Of a DNA stretch of 11,158 nt, positions 1 to 8,073 are shown in pieces; position 1 is the stretch's first letter, and each line of letters opens with the position of its first letter. This DNA is from Thermodesulfobacteriota bacterium. GTDB lineage: Bacteria; Desulfobacterota; BSN033; UBA1163. A model generated the notes under the pieces. The model was given only the letters and a program-made list of their open reading frames with translations. It did no database searches and was not told the DNA's origin. Location of the stretch: positions 1 to 11,158 of the forward strand of contig JASEIE010000106.1 in NCBI GenBank assembly GCA_030024065.1, written 5' to 3'. Both the position numbers and the translations under genes were made by a program.

Positions 1-266
1 CTTGCAGCGGCACCTTTGGAAGTTGGCTACAAGCGTTTTTAGGCAAAACTGGGAATTCACTTAAAGTGAAATCCTACGTAACCCTACCTTTTTTAAAAAT
101 CCGCAATTGCAAGGGTTTGGAAGCACCCCCGTCCGGGTTCGATATTGCAACATCTGGGTTAACCTAAAGTGTTCGTTTAGAACCAACCTCACAGTAGCGA
201 AAGGTATGGAAACACACTGGTTTCCTCCACATGAGAGAATGGCAAAGAAAACCCAAATCCTACCGA
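1..266. other. Intergenic region downstream of the CapA-like gene
   Basis: No open frame with a credible start and ribosome binding site was found on either strand. Two small dyads are visible. One is a perfect 7-bp palindrome around one base at 56-70 (TTCACTT/AAGTGAA), operator-like in shape. The other is a 6-bp stem with a 6-nt loop at 208-225 (GGAAAC/GTTTCC) lying about 40 nt past the stop of the minus-strand gene. The second could be a weak transcription end signal, but it is not followed by a U-rich run on the minus strand. Nothing else in the stretch can be assigned. Confidence 0.5.
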
Positions 267-1385
267 TCAGATGAGGACGCGCATGACGCCATCTTTTAAT
301 TCAAACTTGGTCCCAAACGGTTCGGAGCTCCACTCCATCAACCGCACGACCTCTGTAAATCTTGGATCCTCTGGCCTCAAAACTATGGGTTTTTGACCAT
401 TTTCATTATACACAGGCAAGAGGCCTAATCCTATTCCCCCTTTTTTACCCAATTCGATCTTCGTGATCATCGAATAGTTAAAATAATCCTTGTGCTGGTA
501 ATTATGGCCTGGCCCCAGGGATATGTCATAAACCTGACTCATAGAAAATTTCCCATCGGGAGCACACATCGATTTGGAACCCGGGGTCTTGATAGGGCTG
601 CATAGGGCAAAATTACCCAAGCTGTAAAGACAGGGCTTGCCACGGTAGACTTCGATGCCTTTCAAGAGGTGTGCGTGATGTCCTAAAATAAGGTCACATC
701 CAGCATCAATGGCTGCATGGCCCACCTCAATCTGATAGTCAGCAATATAGCGGGGCAAAAAGTGGACTCCCCAATGGAATGAACAGACGACTATATCCAC
801 CTTATTTCGAACGCTCTTAATATCTTCGACCATGGCTGCAAGGTCTTCACGATCGGCAACGGAGTAAACGAAGGGAGGTGCACCCGGTTGATATTCATAA
901 GGCCGATAGTATGTATAGGCCCGAACAGGGGCACAACCTGGCCGAGATTCCGTAGCCCAGTATTGTGGAAGAAGAACAGAGGAGTAGCCTAAGAATCCGA
1001 TCCGCAACCCATTCTTTTCTAAAATAGCGGGCGTCCTTGCCTCTTTAATGTTTGACCCTGTTCCGATCGTGGCAATCCCTTGGTCCCGAATCAATTTAAT
1101 GGTGTCGACCACCGGGTCAGATCCCCAGTCTCCCGTATGATTGGATGCCAAACTGACCACATCAAACCCAATGGCCGAGTAAACCGATGCAAGATGGGGG
1201 GCTACCCTTGAATGACGCCCAAAGGAAATTTCCTGGTAAACCCCACGGGTACTGAAGGTTCGCTCGACTTGAGCAAATCGAAGATCAGCAGTTGACAATA
1301 TATCTTTTACGGCTTCGAACAGTTTTTCAGGCGGCTCCACAAATGGGCCGGTGTCTCCAACTGCCATCAGCGTTACTTTATTCAT
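267..1385 (-). CDS. CapA-family (PGA_cap) metallophosphatase-fold protein
   Basis: A 372-residue protein of the CapA/poly-gamma-glutamate synthesis fold, which belongs to the calcineurin-like metallophosphoesterase superfamily. Visible motifs in order are AVGD (D11), an acidic VERTF (E41) where many members have NLE, SLASNH (N82, H83), FHWGVH (H204), GHHAHLLKG (H236, H237, H239) and SLGNF (N258). These are the metal-ligand positions of the fold, so a metal-dependent hydrolase core looks intact. There is no signal peptide or membrane segment, whereas capsule-linked CapA is usually membrane-anchored, and no capB or capC neighbours are present. A capsule role is therefore unlikely; a cytosolic hydrolase linked to the surrounding catabolic genes is inferred. 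The ATG at 1385 is preceded by AGGAGGT four bases upstream. It is last in the minus-strand run, 38 nt after an MmgE/PrpD gene, which suggests cotranscription. The family call is firm; substrate and reaction are unknown. Confidence 0.9.
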   Translation of the reverse strand: MNKVTLMAVGDTGPFVEPPEKLFEAVKDILSTADLRFAQVERTFSTRGVYQEISFGRHSRVAPHLASVYSAIGFDVVSLASNHTGDWGSDPVVDTIKLIRDQGIATIGTGSNIKEARTPAILEKNGLRIGFLGYSSVLLPQYWATESRPGCAPVRAYTYYRPYEYQPGAPPFVYSVADREDLAAMVEDIKSVRNKVDIVVCSFHWGVHFLPRYIADYQIEVGHAAIDAGCDLILGHHAHLLKGIEVYRGKPCLYSLGNFALCSPIKTPGSKSMCAPDGKFSMSQVYDISLGPGHNYQHKDYFNYSMITKIELGKKGGIGLGLLPVYNENGQKPIVLRPEDPRFTEVVRLMEWSSEPFGTKFELKDGVMRVLI

Positions 1386-1423
1386 AAGGACCTCCTCTCC
1401 ATGAAATAGAATATAGTGACTGT

Positions 1424-2770
1424 CTATTGTTTTTTGAGTAAATCACAAAGGGCGCTTAGATCTTTTGCCTTTTCCAGTTCGCTCACCGTTTCAATGATTT
1501 TATCGATCGTCTTCTCGGGATAAACATGGATGGCCAGTTTCTTAAATTTTCCAACAACTTCCTGGGAAGTTAACGGGTTATCAGGATGGCCTTTGGGCCG
1601 ATTGATTTCGGTCTTATACTCCTTCCCCCCTTTTATCTTGACGGTTACACGGGATTGTTCCATCCCTGGAATTTCTGGAGTGCCAATGACTTGAATCTTT
1701 TTTGATAGAGAAAGGATTTCTCCGTCATGTAAAGCAGCTTCATTAAAGACGGACGGATCTTCTATATCTTTTAGCAAGGTGACAGAGGCACAAAAAGGGA
1801 TACTGTATTGAGCTGACATGATCGATTGAGTTCCGGGGCTTGCGTTCTGTAAAGCAATTCTTTCACAGGTCTCTATCACCACTTTTTCGACCTCGTTTGG
1901 GGAAATGGCATGTTTTTTCTTCAAATCCTGTAAGCCGTTCACCGCAGGGTGAATGCCGCCACAGCATGGATAGGGTTTGACATTCATGGTCATAATCTGC
2001 CAATCCTGTTTCAATCCCTCCTGAAGTTTTCCCAGATTGAAATCATCTGAAAATACTTTGCAAAACCCGAACTTTCCTTCGAGGACCGTACTTGGACCTG
2101 TGAATCCCTCCTTCGCAAGAAGAGCTGCGGTGACCCCATTTTCAGATGCTTTGCCGGCATGGAGACGCTTCACTGTTCCACCCTCAAGATAAAACTCCTT
2201 GAGACCGGAGGAGAAAGAACCTGCAATCCCGTAGGCATTTAACATTTGATCCTTATCCAACTTCAGGATTTTTCCTGCTGCGGTGGCTGAACCAAAAGGT
2301 CCTGTCGTGCCGGTCGAATGAAAACCCCTCACACTATGGGCGATCCCCATCACCAATCCTAACCTGACCATGACTTCGTACCCCAAAATAACAGCGGTCA
2401 AAAATTCATTACCACTTGCCCTTTCTTTTTCGGCGGTTGCCAGGGCGGCTGGAATGACCACTGCACCAGGATGCACAAACGCGATGGTATGAAAATCGTC
2501 CAGCTCAAATCCGTGCCCCATGGTCCCGTTTGCCAAGGCTGCATATTGTGGACTGGTCTTCACCTGGTTAGCAATCACAGTGCTTTTCCCTTCACAGCCA
2601 ATTTGTTTAACAAAATGACAGATTTTTTGACTCCAATCCTTCGTCGATCCGTAAGAGGCTGAGGCCAAATAGTCCAATACACAGACTTTTGCTCGCTCGA
2701 CAACCTCCTTTGGAAAATCCCTAAACCCTGTATCTAAAACAAAATTGGTCAATTGACGCGTCTCTCCCAT
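1424..2770 (-). CDS. MmgE/PrpD family protein (CAD/epimerase-like type)
   Basis: A 448-residue cytosolic enzyme of full family length (usual size about 440-480). Seen by eye: GHGFELDD (86-92), H100-P-G, RGFHSTGTTGPFG (148-160, H151), VKRLHAGKAS (K201) and KPYPCCGGIH (K265, H274). Compared from memory with the cis-aconitate decarboxylase active site (D93, T97, H103, H159, K207, K272, Y318), the two lysines and two histidines appear kept. The aspartate is E89, the threonine is F93 and the tyrosine is F326. The family includes 2-methylcitrate dehydratase, cis-aconitate decarboxylase and iminodisuccinate epimerase, so dehydration, decarboxylation or epimerisation are all possible. The ATG at 2770 has AAGGAGG eight bases upstream. 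It sits 81 nt after the preceding MmgE/PrpD gene and 38 nt before the CapA-like gene. Its closest relative in the window by motif is the 9407-10771 protein. The family is certain; the substrate is not known. Confidence 0.93.
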   Translation of the reverse strand: MGETRQLTNFVLDTGFRDFPKEVVERAKVCVLDYLASASYGSTKDWSQKICHFVKQIGCEGKSTVIANQVKTSPQYAALANGTMGHGFELDDFHTIAFVHPGAVVIPAALATAEKERASGNEFLTAVILGYEVMVRLGLVMGIAHSVRGFHSTGTTGPFGSATAAGKILKLDKDQMLNAYGIAGSFSSGLKEFYLEGGTVKRLHAGKASENGVTAALLAKEGFTGPSTVLEGKFGFCKVFSDDFNLGKLQEGLKQDWQIMTMNVKPYPCCGGIHPAVNGLQDLKKKHAISPNEVEKVVIETCERIALQNASPGTQSIMSAQYSIPFCASVTLLKDIEDPSVFNEAALHDGEILSLSKKIQVIGTPEIPGMEQSRVTVKIKGGKEYKTEINRPKGHPDNPLTSQEVVGKFKKLAIHVYPEKTIDKIIETVSELEKAKDLSALCDLLKKQ

Positions 2771-2851
2771 CGGTAATTCCTCCTTTCAAATTACTTCCGC
2801 TTTGAGTTTAATATTTTCTATCCTCTTCCTTTGTTTTCAGGCTTATCAGAT

Positions 2852-4204
2852 TTAGATCTGAAGGGCATCGAGTATCTGACGAACATCTTCGATCGATTCC
2901 AGATGCCACAGGAGATCCAGAACCCTCTTCGCCTGGTCAGGGCCAAGTGTCTTCTCGGTCAATTTTAAGAATTTTACTTCAATCTCCTGGTCGCTCATTG
3001 GGTTGGAAGGGTGTCCTTTCGGATTCTGCATATGCTGGGACCATTTCTGACCTGATTTGCCTTTCACCTCAATCCGGCAATGGAAGGTCTTTGGCCACTC
3101 CCGGCTGTATTCGTTATCTTCTTCGACAGTCAGTTTCTGAATCAGGGCGAGAATTCGAGGATCCCGATATCGCTCAGGCGTAAAGGTCCTTTCTGAAACT
3201 TCCCCATCGACCAGGGTTGCCACCACCAGGTAAGGAATACTTCGGTCAGCGGTCTCTCGAGAGCAGGGATTAAATTTCTCAGGATCGACGCCCGAACTGA
3301 TGGCGAAGGAGTCGAGGAAAACCTTGATCGAATCGATTTCATTGATATCCACTTCCTGCCTCAACTTAAGGGCTGTCTCGACAGGCAAGGAGGCAGAATA
3401 CATCACAGGTCTGAATTTGAAGAAAGTGTCTTGAATCTTGAAGGGATGGTTTTTGCCACCGAAAGGTCCGAGATCGAATGGGCCTGTCACCTGTTTCCAT
3501 AGCCCGCAGCGCCCTTCAATGATTTGATTCGGGCCTGTCATACCCTCCCATGCTAAAAGGGCGGCGAAAAGGCCGTTTCGAGCTGCGTTCGGCCCCGCAC
3601 ATCCTTTCCACATGGAAATGTCTCCCATTCGTGTCTGCCTCAGGGAGATGTTGGGCGCAATGGCGAGAGCCAGGGCATGGGCCATTTTCTCCTTGGAGAG
3701 GCCCAGCACTTTTCCTGCGCCCATTGCGCTGCCAATCGATGTCTCCAGGACGTAGTCCCATCCTCTCGACTTAAACGAGGCCGAGTCCACCAACTGATCG
3801 ACGATTTCATAGGTCAGGGTGATACCCAGGGCTAACGTCTTCCCATCCACATGTAAAGCCTCACCCATGGCCAGAATTGCCGGGATGTTGTCGCTCGGAT
3901 GAGGACCGTCATTTTTTAAATAATCATCATTGAAGTCAAGGTATCGAACCATGATACCGTTGACAAAAGTTGCCATTTCCGGGGAGGTTCTCATTGTAGT
4001 CCCCAGCAAAGTTGCAGGCAGGGTGCTGCTGATACGGCTTGCCAGCTTTCTGGCTATCTTAACTGGCTCAGCAGCGAACGCTCCCAGGGCACAGCCAATT
4101 GAATCAATCACGCTTCTCTTAACAGAATGGATTGCCTTTGGGGTGAGGTCAGAATAGGTTAAAGCTGCAGCATAAGAGCTGATAAGGTCTGTCGTCTTAT
4201 CCAT
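2852..4204 (-). CDS. MmgE/PrpD family protein (PrpD, 2-methylcitrate dehydratase-like type)
   Basis: A 450-residue protein whose N-terminal half carries the bacterial PrpD signature: VRYLDFNDDY (86-95) followed by GPHPSDNIPAILA (100-112), very close to the LDFNDTW...GHPSDN stretch I recall for E. coli PrpD. Further points are WKGCAGPNAARNG (K200), FFKFRPVMYS (K263, Y269) and SIPYLVVATL (Y325). The probable catalytic lysines and tyrosine are thus present. Where the CAD type has FHxTG, this protein has RGWDYVLETS, also PrpD-like. PrpD removes water from 2-methylcitrate to give 2-methyl-cis-aconitate. The sequence supports dehydratase-type chemistry on a related hydroxy-polycarboxylate, but no prpB or prpC is nearby to make the methylcitrate cycle the context. 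The ATG at 4204 has only a modest Shine-Dalgarno (AGGAAG), the weakest of the main genes, and lies 73 nt after the upstream paralogue. Confidence 0.93.
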   Translation of the reverse strand: MDKTTDLISSYAAALTYSDLTPKAIHSVKRSVIDSIGCALGAFAAEPVKIARKLASRISSTLPATLLGTTMRTSPEMATFVNGIMVRYLDFNDDYLKNDGPHPSDNIPAILAMGEALHVDGKTLALGITLTYEIVDQLVDSASFKSRGWDYVLETSIGSAMGAGKVLGLSKEKMAHALALAIAPNISLRQTRMGDISMWKGCAGPNAARNGLFAALLAWEGMTGPNQIIEGRCGLWKQVTGPFDLGPFGGKNHPFKIQDTFFKFRPVMYSASLPVETALKLRQEVDINEIDSIKVFLDSFAISSGVDPEKFNPCSRETADRSIPYLVVATLVDGEVSERTFTPERYRDPRILALIQKLTVEEDNEYSREWPKTFHCRIEVKGKSGQKWSQHMQNPKGHPSNPMSDQEIEVKFLKLTEKTLGPDQAKRVLDLLWHLESIEDVRQILDALQI

Positions 4205-4277
4205 CAGGTATCTTCCTGTCTGTTGTCAAACTGAAATCTTTCAATGGTCCTGCAAACCCAACACAAGGGGCAAGCGA

Positions 4278-5714
4278 TTACTTCTTCGGAAAAACCATCA
4301 GGCTTGCCAGCTTGCTCATGTGATCAACCTTTTCCACATTCCAGACCGTGTCGAATATCGTCTTAATCTGCTTCTCATCCATATATTTTATGGCCATACT
4401 CCTGAACTTATCCTCCAGTTCCTTGTCGGTAAGTGGGTCATTCCCAAAACCATGAGGTTGATCTACGCGCTTCTGAAACCGGCGACCATCCTTGGTCGTT
4501 ATTTCGGACATTCCCTGATATCCGTTCTCGGGCATGGTGGGATCAGCTTCCACTGTTATCTTCTCAATCAGGTCCAGCACTACGGGATCGAAGAATTTTT
4601 CGGGGGGTTCGATTGACTCCGGACCAAAGGCTCGTTCCTTGATAGCGATGGCATTTGCATAGAAGGCGCTGTGGTCGGCATTCTCCGCATTTCTCGGATA
4701 TTTCTTTGAGAAAGTGGTCGTATGGCGAGCGTCCCGCAAGCCGGTCCTGATCCGTACTGAAACGATGTCCTCAGGCTTCAGGTCATGTTCTTTGACTATG
4801 GCTATGGTAGCAAGGATATGACCTTGAGTATTGCTGTTAGCACATAACGACTTGTGCATCGTGCGCAGAATTCGCCAGCCGCTGAAGTCTACCAGACGCT
4901 CGAGGTCCATATTGCCCTGTAGGATAACCTGGCGAAATCCTGACTCCCCCTCAACCACCCGGACAGGACCGGTGAATCCCTTCTTAGCAAGCATGCAGGC
5001 CAGGATGGCATCGTAGACGACGAATCCAAAGCGGAGGTTTTTGGTCATCGTGTTTTCCTCTCTGTCAGTGTCATGGATCCCCATGGGAAGACTATGGCTG
5101 GCACATATGCCAATGGCATTGGCAATCTGGTCTTCATTCAACCTCATCAGCTTTCCGAGGGCAGGAGGCATTGTTAATCCACCCCTGCAATCATTGGTCC
5201 ACCCTTTCCATTGACCGCGGCTGGTCTTTGCCTCGACGGATGGATCCAGAGCAGAGTCCTTGACCCTTTCTCCTAATTCGTATGAAATCACCACTGAGGT
5301 TAAAAAAGCCCTGCCGTCAGTTTTTTCGCGCTCCGAAACAGCCAGGATACCCGATATGGCGTCGCTATTGTGCCCGCCGCCTCCCATATCGTTGTAGTCC
5401 AGGTAGCGAACTAAAAAGCTATTGACCAGTGTCGCATTCAGTGCGCTGGTACGCATGCCGGAACAAAAAACGGTAGCCTCTTCAGGTCCGTCCAGTTCTC
5501 GTGCCACAGCCTCACAGGTGAGACGCCCTGGAGCAACGTATGCCCCTATAGCGCAGCCCAGGGTATCCAGCAGGGATCGCTTGGCCTGGTGGATGACATC
5601 CTTTGGCAACATGTCATAGTTGAGCCTGAGAGCGTATCGGGCGAATTGATATGAGATGCTTGACCGGTACACCAGGTCCAGGTTCTGCCAGGCGAGATCA
5701 CGCGGTAAAGTCAT
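4278..5714 (-). CDS. MmgE/PrpD family protein, divergent PrpD-like type with N-terminal extension
   Basis: A 478-residue family member, the longest of the four. It has about 20 extra N-terminal residues before the usual helical start (ARYALRLNYDMLPKDVI, residues 25-41). The PrpD-type core is recognisable: LVRYLDYNDM (101-110), then a glycine run and GHNSDAISGILA (114-125), where the usual HPSD is HNSD. K225 (TMTKNLRFG), K288 (MHKSLCAN) and Y352 (SAFYANAIAI) occupy the positions of the family lysines and tyrosine. The GGGG insertion and proline-to-asparagine change in the substrate loop suggest a substrate different from that of the 2852-4204 protein. The ATG at 5714 has GGAGGAGAT directly upstream, which supports the longer N-terminus. 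It is the first gene after the palindrome that follows tctB (232-nt gap), so it may be partly uncoupled from the transporter transcript. Function beyond the family level is inference. Confidence 0.92.
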   Translation of the reverse strand: MTLPRDLAWQNLDLVYRSSISYQFARYALRLNYDMLPKDVIHQAKRSLLDTLGCAIGAYVAPGRLTCEAVARELDGPEEATVFCSGMRTSALNATLVNSFLVRYLDYNDMGGGGHNSDAISGILAVSEREKTDGRAFLTSVVISYELGERVKDSALDPSVEAKTSRGQWKGWTNDCRGGLTMPPALGKLMRLNEDQIANAIGICASHSLPMGIHDTDREENTMTKNLRFGFVVYDAILACMLAKKGFTGPVRVVEGESGFRQVILQGNMDLERLVDFSGWRILRTMHKSLCANSNTQGHILATIAIVKEHDLKPEDIVSVRIRTGLRDARHTTTFSKKYPRNAENADHSAFYANAIAIKERAFGPESIEPPEKFFDPVVLDLIEKITVEADPTMPENGYQGMSEITTKDGRRFQKRVDQPHGFGNDPLTDKELEDKFRSMAIKYMDEKQIKTIFDTVWNVEKVDHMSKLASLMVFPKK

Positions 5715-5880
5715 ATCTCCTCCCTATTCTTAGGTTCTTTTCAAAGTCTTATTGGGATAGGGTCATTCAACTTTTTTCATAGAAAGTCTTCACCCATGAG
5801 CCATTTAGCACCAATGAGTGCTTCAGCTAACTACGGAGGCTGTATCAACTGTCAAGCCCCCGCACACTATCTTTGCCATC

Positions 5881-5955
5881 TTCCAGTCCGGGGTGTTTCT
5901 GTTTACCCCGTTAGAAATAATGCCCCGCTGGAATTTCTAACGGGGTTTACTGGAA
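5881..5955. repeat. Compound palindromic element at the end of tctB
   Basis: A nested inverted repeat. The outer arms are TTCCAGT (5881-5887) and ACTGGAA (5949-5955). The inner perfect 13-bp arms are CCCCGTTAGAAAT (5906-5918) and ATTTCTAACGGGG (5933-5945) around a 14-nt loop. An alternative small stem pairs GGGGT (5890-5894) with ACCCC (5905-5909) and would compete with the inner one. The element overlaps the last two codons and the stop of tctB. It has no U-run on the minus strand, so it is not a textbook intrinsic terminator. It may instead stabilise the 3' end of the transporter message or be a dispersed palindromic repeat that inserted there. I see no second copy in this window. Confidence 0.75.
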
Positions 5956-6465
5956 AAGCCAGGGGAGGGCGCTGAGCCATCCGGAATGCTGAAGCAGGGA
6001 ATCAGGCCAGAATACCCCAAGCAAGGTCTGGAAGTGAAAGTAAATGAGGTAAAGTGAGACCAGGGTCACTGGAACGATGACGCGCCATGGAGTCTTACCT
6101 TCCACCCTCATGAACAGGACAAAGAAGAGCGGGATAGACATCTTAAAGCCTATGACATAGATTGCCCCATAGAGGCCGAGGATCCAGGACAGATATCTTA
6201 AGCCCCTGGCATATATCACCTTGGTGGGCATTGTAGTATCGGTGGCGACATCGATGACTGCCTCATTATCGGACGCTCTCTCAGGATTCAGGCTTATCCG
6301 TATCTCCCGGTATAGTTGAATCAATACCAGGAGAAGGCCTGGGCCTGCGACGGCGACCGGGAAGATGGCGGCGCCTAAGACCATGTCTTTCACTTCATAG
6401 ACCCCGTAAGCAAACACCATCAGCATGAGCAGCGCAAACCCGACTTTGATATTGAGTAACTTCAT
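5947..6465 (-). CDS. tctB: TctB family small membrane subunit of a tripartite tricarboxylate transporter
   Basis: A 172-residue membrane protein with four predicted hydrophobic segments, roughly residues 6-24, 30-50, 90-115 and 126-150, the size and topology usual for TctB. TctB is the small, poorly conserved subunit that pairs with TctA in the cytoplasmic membrane. Identification rests on topology, length and position directly after tctA more than on motifs. Its ATG overlaps the tctA stop as ATGA (6465-6462), so translation is coupled. A GGAGGT lies about nine bases upstream inside the tctA end. Gene order here is C-A-B rather than the C-B-A of the Salmonella tct operon. The final codons run into the compound palindrome (5881-5955), so the C-terminus may have been set by that element. 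Confidence 0.88.
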   Translation of the reverse strand: MKLLNIKVGFALLMLMVFAYGVYEVKDMVLGAAIFPVAVAGPGLLLVLIQLYREIRISLNPERASDNEAVIDVATDTTMPTKVIYARGLRYLSWILGLYGAIYVIGFKMSIPLFFVLFMRVEGKTPWRVIVPVTLVSLYLIYFHFQTLLGVFWPDSLLQHSGWLSALPWLFQ

Positions 6466-7958
6466 GGTTTTTCTACCTCCGCCTCTGCAGCCATACCTCC
6501 AGCCGGTTTCATCCGGAGCCCCGCCAGTACTGAAATGACTATGATGATTGCCAGGATGATCACACCTGGTTGCCAGAGCCAGGACGCACCGTAGCGAGCG
6601 GTGCTGATCCAGAAGTATTTTTCTGCCAGTCTCCCGAGCACGAAACCTATGATGATAGGGGGTCTGGGCCAGCCTGCCCGCTTCATAAACCAGCCCAAAA
6701 GGCCGAGGATCAAAAGAATGAAAAGGTCGCCCCAGCTACGGCTTGATTGGAAGGCGCCCAGGATGATCAGCATCAGGGCAACAGGCACCCACGAATGGAC
6801 CTTGACCCTGGTCAGGGCAGCGAAGGGTCTTGCCAGGAAGATGCAGAGACCTGCTGCTATGACGTTTGCCATGGCAAAGCTCCAGATGCAGACAAAGGCG
6901 AGCGGCAGCTGCGTTGTCAGTATGGTTTGTCCCGGGGTTACACCCATGACCATCAAAGCGAACAGGAAGATGGCCATGGAACCGCTGCCCGGTATGCCGA
7001 AGATCAAGGTGGGGATGATTGCTCCTCCGTCAGCAGCGTTATTTGCCGCCTCGGGGGCTATAACGCCCCGGATGTCTCCCTTGGAGAACTGGGATTTATC
7101 CTTAGCGCATTGGAGGGCGTGACCATAGGCGATCCAGTTCGCCGTAGCTGCCCCCAGACCCGGGATAAAACCGATGAATGTCCCAATGACGCTGACCCGC
7201 AGGACAAGCCACCAGTTCCGTAAGGTATCCTTCATTCCATCTCGTATTCCCTTGCCCAGCTTGTCGGGGATGGTGGCAATGGTGGTGCCCCGGATCACGA
7301 GGTCGGCTATTTCAGGCATGGCGAAAAACGCCAGGGCTACTGTAACCAGCGAGATTCCATCTTCCAGATAGGGAAGACCGAATGTGTACCTGAACTCATA
7401 AATAGAAGGGGCCCCGCCCATTGATGCCAGCAACAGGCCAAGGAGTCCTGCAACGACTCCTTTAATGGGCTGAGTTCCGGCAAGGACTCCCACCATGGCG
7501 ATGCCCCAGACGCACAGCATAAAGAATTGGGCTGAAGTCATCATGCGCACTATGGGGCGGGCGACGGGCAATGATAGGATCAGGAATAAAGCGCCGATGA
7601 GCCCTCCGATCATTGAGGCGAGGAAAGAAGCGCCCAGAGCCCGTCCTGCCTGTCCCTTCTGTGCGAGCGGATAACCATCCACAATCGTTGCCTGGGCGCC
7701 GGCGGTGCCTGGCACTGCGAAGAGCACTGCCGGGATGGTGTCTGAGGTCCTCAGCACTCCTATCATCCCTATGAGCAACGCCAGCGCTGCCTCAGGCTTC
7801 AAAGTCCATACGAAGGGCAGGAGTATGGACATGCCCACGATGCCGCCCAATCCAGGCAGTATACCGATTGTAATGCCAATGCCAATGCCTGCCAGGAGCA
7901 TGACAAAGACATCAGGTCGAAACATATACCCCACAGCTTGTATTGCAGCATCAAGCAT
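6462..7958 (-). CDS. tctA: TctA family large membrane subunit of a tripartite tricarboxylate transporter
   Basis: A 498-residue polytopic protein with the duplicated TctA signature. The first copy is GILPGLGGIVG (from about residue 32) followed by PGTAGAQATIVDGYPLA. The second is GFIPGLGAATANWIAYG followed by GVIAPEAANNAADGGAIIPTL and FGIPGSG. It forms the transport channel and, with TctB, imports a carboxylate delivered by TctC using an ion gradient. The frame is open further up, to an ATG at 8150. I start at 7958 because AAGGAGG (7967-7973) sits eight bases before this ATG, the length matches the family, the extra 64 residues are not membrane-like, and the longer form would overlap tctC by 77 nt. 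The usual YGGS stretch after the first signature is replaced here by VLRTSDTIPAVLF, a possible specificity difference. It is 115 nt after tctC, and that gap holds one arm of the inverted repeat. Confidence 0.95.
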   Translation of the reverse strand: MLDAAIQAVGYMFRPDVFVMLLAGIGIGITIGILPGLGGIVGMSILLPFVWTLKPEAALALLIGMIGVLRTSDTIPAVLFAVPGTAGAQATIVDGYPLAQKGQAGRALGASFLASMIGGLIGALFLILSLPVARPIVRMMTSAQFFMLCVWGIAMVGVLAGTQPIKGVVAGLLGLLLASMGGAPSIYEFRYTFGLPYLEDGISLVTVALAFFAMPEIADLVIRGTTIATIPDKLGKGIRDGMKDTLRNWWLVLRVSVIGTFIGFIPGLGAATANWIAYGHALQCAKDKSQFSKGDIRGVIAPEAANNAADGGAIIPTLIFGIPGSGSMAIFLFALMVMGVTPGQTILTTQLPLAFVCIWSFAMANVIAAGLCIFLARPFAALTRVKVHSWVPVALMLIILGAFQSSRSWGDLFILLILGLLGWFMKRAGWPRPPIIIGFVLGRLAEKYFWISTARYGASWLWQPGVIILAIIIVISVLAGLRMKPAGGMAAEAEVEKP

Positions 7959-7966
7959 GTCAAGTG

Positions 7967-7973
7967 CCTCCTT
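7967..7973 (-). promoter_or_regulatory. Ribosome binding site deciding the tctA start
   Basis: AAGGAGG on the minus strand with an 8-nt spacer to the ATG at 7958. It selects that start over the in-frame ATG at 8150, which lies inside the end of tctC and would give an atypically long protein. Confidence 0.85.
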
Positions 7974-8018
7974 CCGGATGCCAGACAGGCAATGCGTCTG
8001 GCGGCTATATTTTAAGTA

Positions 8019-8060
8019 GTATGGGCTTTGAAAAATCCGTTTTACTTTTTCAACTGTGAC
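8019..8060 (+). repeat. Left arm of a ~42-bp inverted repeat bracketing tctC
   Basis: It lies in the tctC-tctA gap, 14 nt after the tctC stop. Read on the plus strand it matches the minus-strand sequence of 9233-9190 almost base for base, from GTATG through GCTTTGAA and AATCCGTTTTA to CTTTTTCAACTGTGAC. There are two substitutions and one 2-nt gap. Weaker similarity (TTTTAA) continues a few bases outward. It is non-coding in the chosen annotation. Confidence 0.9.
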
Positions 8061-8073
8061 CTGGTTAATTACA

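Noticed and set aside
125..165. GGGTTCGA string resembling a tRNA T-loop
   Set aside because: The flanking bases do not form a T-stem and no acceptor or anticodon arm can be built around it.
2846..2861. TCAGAT/ATCTGA stem at the stop of the 2852-4204 gene
   Set aside because: Only six base pairs and no U-run; too weak to call a terminator.
5796..5975. 59-codon plus-strand frame reading through the palindrome after tctB
   Set aside because: It has no ribosome binding site, overlaps the end of tctB, and its translation largely reflects the palindrome; treated as a repeat artefact.
6601..7223. Plus-strand open frames of 158-173 codons opposite tctA
   Set aside because: They lie wholly antisense to a confident TctA, with translations rich in Met/Pro/Arg or Gln/Asp/Gly of the kind expected from the complement of a membrane protein gene.
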